From: Ehretia macrophylla
Lineage: Eukaryota; Streptophyta; Magnoliopsida; Boraginales; Ehretiaceae
Length of the DNA: 64,000 nt
NCBI GenBank assembly: GCA_037974665.1
Contig: CM075771.1
Span: forward strand, 37,742,425-37,806,424
Direction of reading: 5' to 3'
Shown: piece by piece, positions 58,991 to 64,000 of the stretch
How positions within the stretch are numbered: the stretch's first letter is position 1
How the letters are laid out: every line of letters begins with the position of its first letter
Program-made: the position numbers and the translations under genes
Notes under the pieces: model-generated
Database searches by the model: none
Seen by the model: only the letters and a program-made list of their open reading frames with translations
Told to the model about the DNA's origin: nothing

Positions 58991-59546
58991 TTTTCAATTT
59001 TTTTTCCCCGGTCAGGGTTGCCAAGATACTTTATCCACCAAATCTCTATTACCGAATCCCACGGAACATTGGGCAAGACAACTTCGTTTCACATAGTGGC
59101 CGGGCCCGCAAACCGAGGGCGTAGGGTTTGTGACCAGGTCTCCGTCGCTCCGGTGCCCATAACTTTTGATCCGTAAGGAGTTATGCGGCGCACAGCATGC
59201 CGTTGCAAAGCACTCTGAGAGTTCTACGATGGGGGTAGCTAGCTTGCTTGCTGTGCCTGTTTTTGGAGCCCAAAATCGTACATTTTCATTAGTTTTAGAC
59301 CACTTTTCCTCTTTTGCCCTATTTTTTCATCCCGGATCGTACGTTGTAAGCTGTTAAAAGGACGACAACCTGACTCGAGGTACATCAGAGGGCCCTACAA
59401 CGTGTCGATATCACGTCTTGCGAGGATGCTGCCTTGTTGAAGCAGATGGGTTGTTGTTAAGCCCATTGACCCTTTTGAATGGGCCATCTCTCTAGGCTGG
59501 CATTGTGAACCGTTAACACATAGAGGAATTGTGCCCTAAACATGAC

Positions 59547-59666
59547 AGGTGTGATCATACCAACACTAATGCACCGGATCCTATCAGAACTCAGAAGTTA
59601 AACGTGCTTGGGCGAGAATAGTACTAGGATGGGTGACCCCCTGGGAAGTCCTCGTGTTGCACCCCA
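59547..59666 (+). rRNA. 5S rRNA gene, copy 82
   Basis: Full length. Variants: G1A, C6T, G17A, C36T, C47A, G56A, G72A, C120A. Upstream CATAGAGG, partner of copies 79 and 86. Confidence 0.96.
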
Positions 59667-60221
59667 TTTTCAATTTTTTTTGCCCTGGTTAGGGTTGCCA
59701 AGATACTTTATCCACCAAATCTCTCTTACCGAATCCCAAGGAACATTGGGCAAGAAAACTTCGCTCACGTAGAGGCCGGGCCCGCAAACCGAGGGCGTAG
59801 GGTTTGTGACCAGGTGTCCGTTGCTCCGGTGCCCATAACTTTTGATCCGTAGGGAGTTACGTTGCGCACAGCATACCGTTGCAAAGCTCTTTGAGAGCTC
59901 TACGACGGGGGCAGCCAGCACGCTCGCTGTACCCCTTTTTGGAGACCAAAATCGAACGTTTTCATCAGTTTCAAGCCACTTTTGTTCTTTCGCGCTATTT
60001 TTTCGTCCCGGATCGTATGTCGTGAGTTGTTAAAAGGATGACAACCTGACTCGTGGTACATCAGAGGGCCCTACAACGTGTCGATATCACGTCTTGCGAG
60101 GATGCTGCGTTGTTGAAGCGGATGGGTTGTCGTTAAGCCCATTGGGCCTTTTGAATGGGCTATCTCTATAGGCTGGCACTGTGAACCGTTAACACATATA
60201 GGAATTCTGCCTCAACATGAC

Positions 60222-60341
60222 GGGTGCGATCATACCAGCACTAATGCAACGGATCCCATCAGAACTCCGAAGTTAAGCATGCTTGGACAAGAGTAGTACT
60301 AGGATGGGTGACCCCCTAGGAAGTCCTCGTGTTGCACCCCA
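60222..60341 (+). rRNA. 5S rRNA gene, copy 83
   Basis: Full length. Variants: C28A, G58A, G66A, G68A, G97A, C120A. The second T run is unusually long (nine or ten). Confidence 0.96.
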
Positions 60342-60898
60342 TTTTCAATTTTTTTTTTGCCCTGGTTAGGGTTGCCAAGATACTTTATCCACCAAATATC
60401 TATTACCGAATCCCACAGAACATTGGGCAAGACAACTTCACTTCACGTAGAGGTCGGGCCAGCAAACCGAGGGCGTAGGGTTTGTGACAAGGTCTCCGTC
60501 ACTCCGGTGCCCATAACTTTTGATCCTTAAGGAGCTACGCGGCGCACAGCATACCGTTGCAAAGCTCTCTGAGAGATCTATGACGGGGGCTGCTAGCTTG
60601 CTCGCTGTTCCCATTTTTGGAGCACAAAATCAAACATTTTCATCAGTTTCAGGACACTTTTCTTATTTTGCTCTCTTTTTTCGTCCCGAATCGTACGTCG
60701 TGAGCTGGTAAGAGGACGACAACCTGACTCGTGGTACATCAAAGAGCCCTACAATGTGTCGATATCACGTCTTGCGAGGATGCTACATTGTTGAAGCAGA
60801 TGGGTTGTCGTTAAGCCCATTGGGCCTTCTGAATGGGCCATCTCACTAGGCTGGCACTGTGAACCGTTAACATATAGGACTTGTGCCCTCAACATGAT

Positions 60899-61018
60899 GG
60901 GTTCGATCATACCAGCACTAATGCACCGGATCCCATCAGAACTCCGAAGTTAAGCCTGCTTGGGCGAGTGTAGTACTAGGATGGGTGACCCCCTGGGAAG
61001 TCCTTGTGTTGCATCCCC
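60899..61018 (+). rRNA. 5S rRNA gene, copy 84
   Basis: Full length. Variants: G5T, G58C, A71T, C107T, C116T. Upstream AACATATAGGACTTG lacks two bases before the TATA-like element; T at -1. The second T run is interrupted (TTTCTTTT). Confidence 0.96.
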
Positions 61019-61575
61019 TTTTCAATTTCTTTTGCCCTGGTTAAGGTTGCCAAGATACTTTATCCACCAAATCTGAATTACCGAATCCCACGGAACATTG
61101 GGCAAGACAACTTCGCTTCACGTAGAGGCCGGGCCCACAAACCGAGGGCGTAGGGTTTGTGACCAGGTTTCCGTCGCTCCGGTGCCCATAACTTTTGAAC
61201 CGTATGGAGTTACGCGGTGCACAGCATACCGTTGCAAAGCACTTTGAGAGCTCTACGACGGGGGTAGCTAGCATGCTCGCTCTGCCCCTTTTTGGAGCCC
61301 AAAATTGAACGTTTTCATTAGCTTCAGGACACTTTTCTTCTTTTACCCTATTTTTCCATCCCGGATCGTACGTCGTGAGCTGTTAAAAGCACGACAACCT
61401 GACTCGCGATACATCAGAATGCCCTACAATATGTCAATGTCACGTCTTGCGAGAATGCTTCGTTGTTGAAGCGAATGGGTTGTCGTTAAGCCCATTGGGC
61501 CTTTTGAATGGGCCATCTCTCTAGGCTGGGACTGTGAACCGTTAACACATATAAGAATTGTGCCCTCAACATGAC

Positions 61576-61695
61576 GGGTGCGATCATACCAGCACTATTG
61601 AACCGGATCCCATCAGAACTCCGAAGTAAAGCGTGCAAGGGCGAGAGTAGTACTAGGATGGGTTACACCTTGGGAAGTCCTCGTGTTGCACTCCC
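61576..61695 (+). rRNA. 5S rRNA gene, copy 85 (diverged)
   Basis: Full length. Variants: A23T, C26A, T53A, T62A, T63A, G89T, C92A, C95T, C117T. Three A-box changes. Upstream CATATAAG. Partner of copy 88 (shares A23T, C26A, T53A, T62A, C95T, C117T). Confidence 0.95.
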
Positions 61696-62250
61696 TTTTC
61701 AATTTTTTTTGCCCTGGTTAGGGTTGCCAAGATACTTTATCCTCCAAATCTCTATTACCGAATCCCACGGAACATTGGGCAAGACAACTTCACTTCACGT
61801 AGTGGCCGGGCCCGCAAACCGAGGGCGTAGGGTTTGTGACCAGGTCTCCGTTGCTCTAGTGCCCATAACTTTTGATCCGTAAGGATTTACGCGGCGCACA
61901 GCATGCCGTTGCAAAGCACTCTAAGAGCTCTACGATGTGGGTAGCCAGCTTGCTCACTGTGCCTATTTTTGGAGCCCAAAATCGAACATTTTCATTAGTT
62001 TTAGGCCAATTTTCTTCTTTTGCCCTATTTTTTCATCCCGGATCGGACGTTGTAAGCTGTTAAAAGGATGAATCCTGACTCAAGGTACATCAAAGGGCCC
62101 TACAACGTATCGATATCACGTCTTGCGAGGATGCTGCGTTGTTGAAGTAGATGGGTTGTTGTTAAGCCATTGACCCTTTTGAATGGGCCATCTCTCTAGG
62201 CTGGCATTGTGAACCGTTAACACATAGAGGAATTGTGCCCTAAACATGAC

Positions 62251-62370
62251 GGGTGTGATCATACCAATACTAATGCTCCGGATCCTATCAGAACTCCGAA
62301 GTTAAACGGGCTTGGGCGAGAGTAGTACTATGATGGGTGACCCCCTGGGAAGTCCTCGTGTTGCACCCCC
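62251..62370 (+). rRNA. 5S rRNA gene, copy 86
   Basis: Full length. Variants: C6T, G17A, C18T, A27T, C36T, G56A, T59G, G81T. Upstream CATAGAGG. Confidence 0.96.
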
Positions 62371-62926
62371 TTTTCAATTTTTTTTGCCCTGGTTAGGGTT
62401 GCCAAGACACTTTATCCACCAAATCTCTCTTACCGAATCCCACGGAACATTGGGCAAGACAACTTCGCTTCAAGTAGAGGCCGGGCCTGCAAACCGAGGG
62501 CATAGGGTTTGTGACCAGGTCTCCGTTGCTCCGGTGCCCATAACTTTTGATCCGTAGGGAGTTACGCGGCGCACAGCATACCGTTGCAAAGCTCTTTGAG
62601 AGCTCTACGACGGGGGCAGCCAGCATGCTCGTTCTACCCCTTTTTGGAGACCAAAATCGAACATTTTCATCAGTTTCAAGCCACTTTTGTTCTTTCACTT
62701 TATTTTTCCGTCCCGGATCGTACGTTATGAGCTGTTAAAAGGACGACAACCTGACTCGTGGTACATCAGAGGGCCCTACAACGTGTCGATATCAGGTCTT
62801 GCGAGGATGCTGCGTTGTTGAAGCGGATGGGTTGTCGTTAAGCCCATTGGGCCTTTTGAATGGGCTATCTCTATAGGCTGGCACTGTGAACCGTTAACAC
62901 ATATAGGAATTGTGCCTCAACATGAC

Positions 62927-63045
62927 GGGTGCGATCATTCAGCACTAATGCAACGGATCCCATCAGAACTCCGAAGTTAAGCGTGCTTGGACGAGAGTAG
63001 TACTAGGATTGGTGACCCCCTGGGAAGTCCTCGTGTTGCACCCCA
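62927..63045 (+). rRNA. 5S rRNA gene, copy 87, 1-nt deletion
   Basis: 119 nt: ATCATTCAGC in place of ATCATACCAGC near nt 13-15. Also C28A, G66A, G85T, C120A. Confidence 0.95.
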
Positions 63046-63602
63046 TTTTCATTTTTTTTTGCCCTGGTTAGGGTTGCCAAGATACTTTTTCCACCAAATC
63101 TCAATTACCGAATCCCATGGAACATTGGGCAAGACAACTTCGCTTCACGTAGTGGCTGGGCCCGCAAACCGAGGGCATAGGGTTTGTGACCAGGTTTCCG
63201 TCGCACCGGTGCCCATAACTTTTGATCCATAAGGAGTTACGCGGTGCACAACATACCGTTGCAAAGCTCTTTGAGAGCTCTACGACGGGGGCAGCTAGTA
63301 TGCTCACTGTGCCCCTTTTTGGAGCCCAAAATTGAACGTTTTCATCAGCTTCAGGATACTTTTCTTCTTTTACCCTATTTTTTCGTCCCCGATCGTACGT
63401 CGTGAGCTGTTAAAAGCACGACAACCTGAATCGCGATACATCAGAGGGCCCTACAATATGTCGATATCACGTCTTGCGAGGATGCTACGTTGTTGAAGCG
63501 AATGGGTTGTCGTTAAGCCCATTGGGCCTTTTGAATGGGCCATCTCTCTAGGTTGGGACTGTGAACCGTTAACACATATAAGAATTGTGCCCTCAACATG
63601 AC

Positions 63603-63722
63603 GGGTGCGATCATACCAGCACTATTGAACCGGATCCCATCAGAACTCCGAAGTAAAGTGTGTATGGGCGAGAGTAGTACTAGGATGGGTGACCCCTTGG
63701 GAAGTCCTCGTGTTGCACTCCC
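63603..63722 (+). rRNA. 5S rRNA gene, copy 88
   Basis: Full length. Variants: A23T, C26A, T53A, C57T, C61T, T62A, C95T, C117T, with four in the A box. Upstream CATATAAG. Last gene in the window; 278 bp of its spacer follow. Confidence 0.95.
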
Positions 63723-64000
63723 TTTTCAATTTTTTTTGCCCTGGTTAGGGATGCCAAGATACTTTATCCTCCAAATCTCTATTACCGAATCCCATGGAAC
63801 ATTGGGCAAGACAACTTCGCTTCATGTAGAGGCCGGGCCCGCAAACCGAGGGTGTAGGGTTTGTGACCAGGTCTGCGTCTCTCCGGTGCTCATAACTTTT
63901 TCTCCGTAAGGATTTACGCGGCGCACAGTATACAGTAGCAAGGCTCTCTAAGAGCACTACGATGCGGGTAGCTTGCATGCTCGCTGTGCCACTTTTTGGA

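Larger units (their letters stand above)
12345..64000 (+). repeat. 5S rDNA tandem array, right segment (copies 14-88)
   Basis: The same repeat resumes directly after the LTR and runs to the window edge, so the true array extends further. Unit length is mostly 674-679 bp, with outliers of 668, 652, 688, 834, 1185 (gene lost from the second half), 620, 662, 687, 823, 991, 671 and 661 bp. Spacers differ from one another by scattered substitutions, many of them C/T or G/A as expected of methylated DNA, plus short indels. All genes are on the plus strand and I saw no inverted unit. Confidence 0.97.

Noticed and set aside
1..64000. CRISPR array or bacterial tandem repeat
   Set aside because: Units are 677 bp with an embedded 5S rRNA gene of angiosperm type; there are no short regular repeats with unique spacers.
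1..64000. 5S genes linked to 35S rDNA, histone or snRNA genes
   Set aside because: No 18S, 5.8S, 25S, U-snRNA or histone sequence was seen in any spacer; the array is 5S only.

Overview
The window is a nuclear 5S ribosomal DNA tandem array from a flowering plant, interrupted once by a solo retrotransposon LTR. Every roughly 677 bp a plus-strand 5S rRNA gene of about 120 nt recurs: GGGTGCGATCATACCAGC at the 5' end, the RNA polymerase III internal promoter in the middle, and GTTGCACCCC at the 3' end pairing with the 5' end as helix I. About 557 bp of spacer separates the genes. Details such as CCGAAGTTAAGCG and GTAGTACTAGGATGGGTGA are angiosperm-type as I remember the family; I cannot name the species. 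I count 88 copies: a 14-base tail at the left edge and 87 full-length genes. One further repeat has lost its gene. There are no protein genes: the many 60-140 codon open frames are periodic shadows of the repeat, mostly opening at TTG inside the 5S gene or spacer.

Layout. 1-8510 holds copies 1-13, readable as two rounds of a six-unit block about 4.06 kb long. 8511-12344 is a 3,834 bp insertion with TG...CA ends and a perfect GCGAC target duplication, best read as a solo LTR of a Ty3/gypsy-type element, probably on the minus strand. 12345-64000 continues the array with copies 14-88. From about 19.3 to 41 kb, subtypes recur in the same order every six or seven units. Near 57.5-64 kb, subtypes recur every three or four units. 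Irregular units mark past recombination: a chimeric 834 bp unit (25364), a unit without a gene (30911-31439), expanded 823 and 991 bp units (42188, 43011), and shortened units of 652 bp (17938), 620 bp (32791), 662 bp (37470) and 661 bp (58209).

How it works. Each gene should be transcribed by Pol III through the internal A box (about nt 50-64), intermediate element (67-72) and C box (80-97), helped by an upstream CATATAGG TATA-like element at about -28 and C at -1, and ended by T runs just past the gene. In my reading none of the 87 complete copies equals the majority sequence; most differ at 2-10 positions and some have indels or damaged promoter boxes. This suggests a diverged, weakly homogenised and perhaps partly silent part of the locus.

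Notation: 'C61A' means the majority base C at gene position 61 is A in that copy. Variants were read by eye and should be confirmed by alignment.
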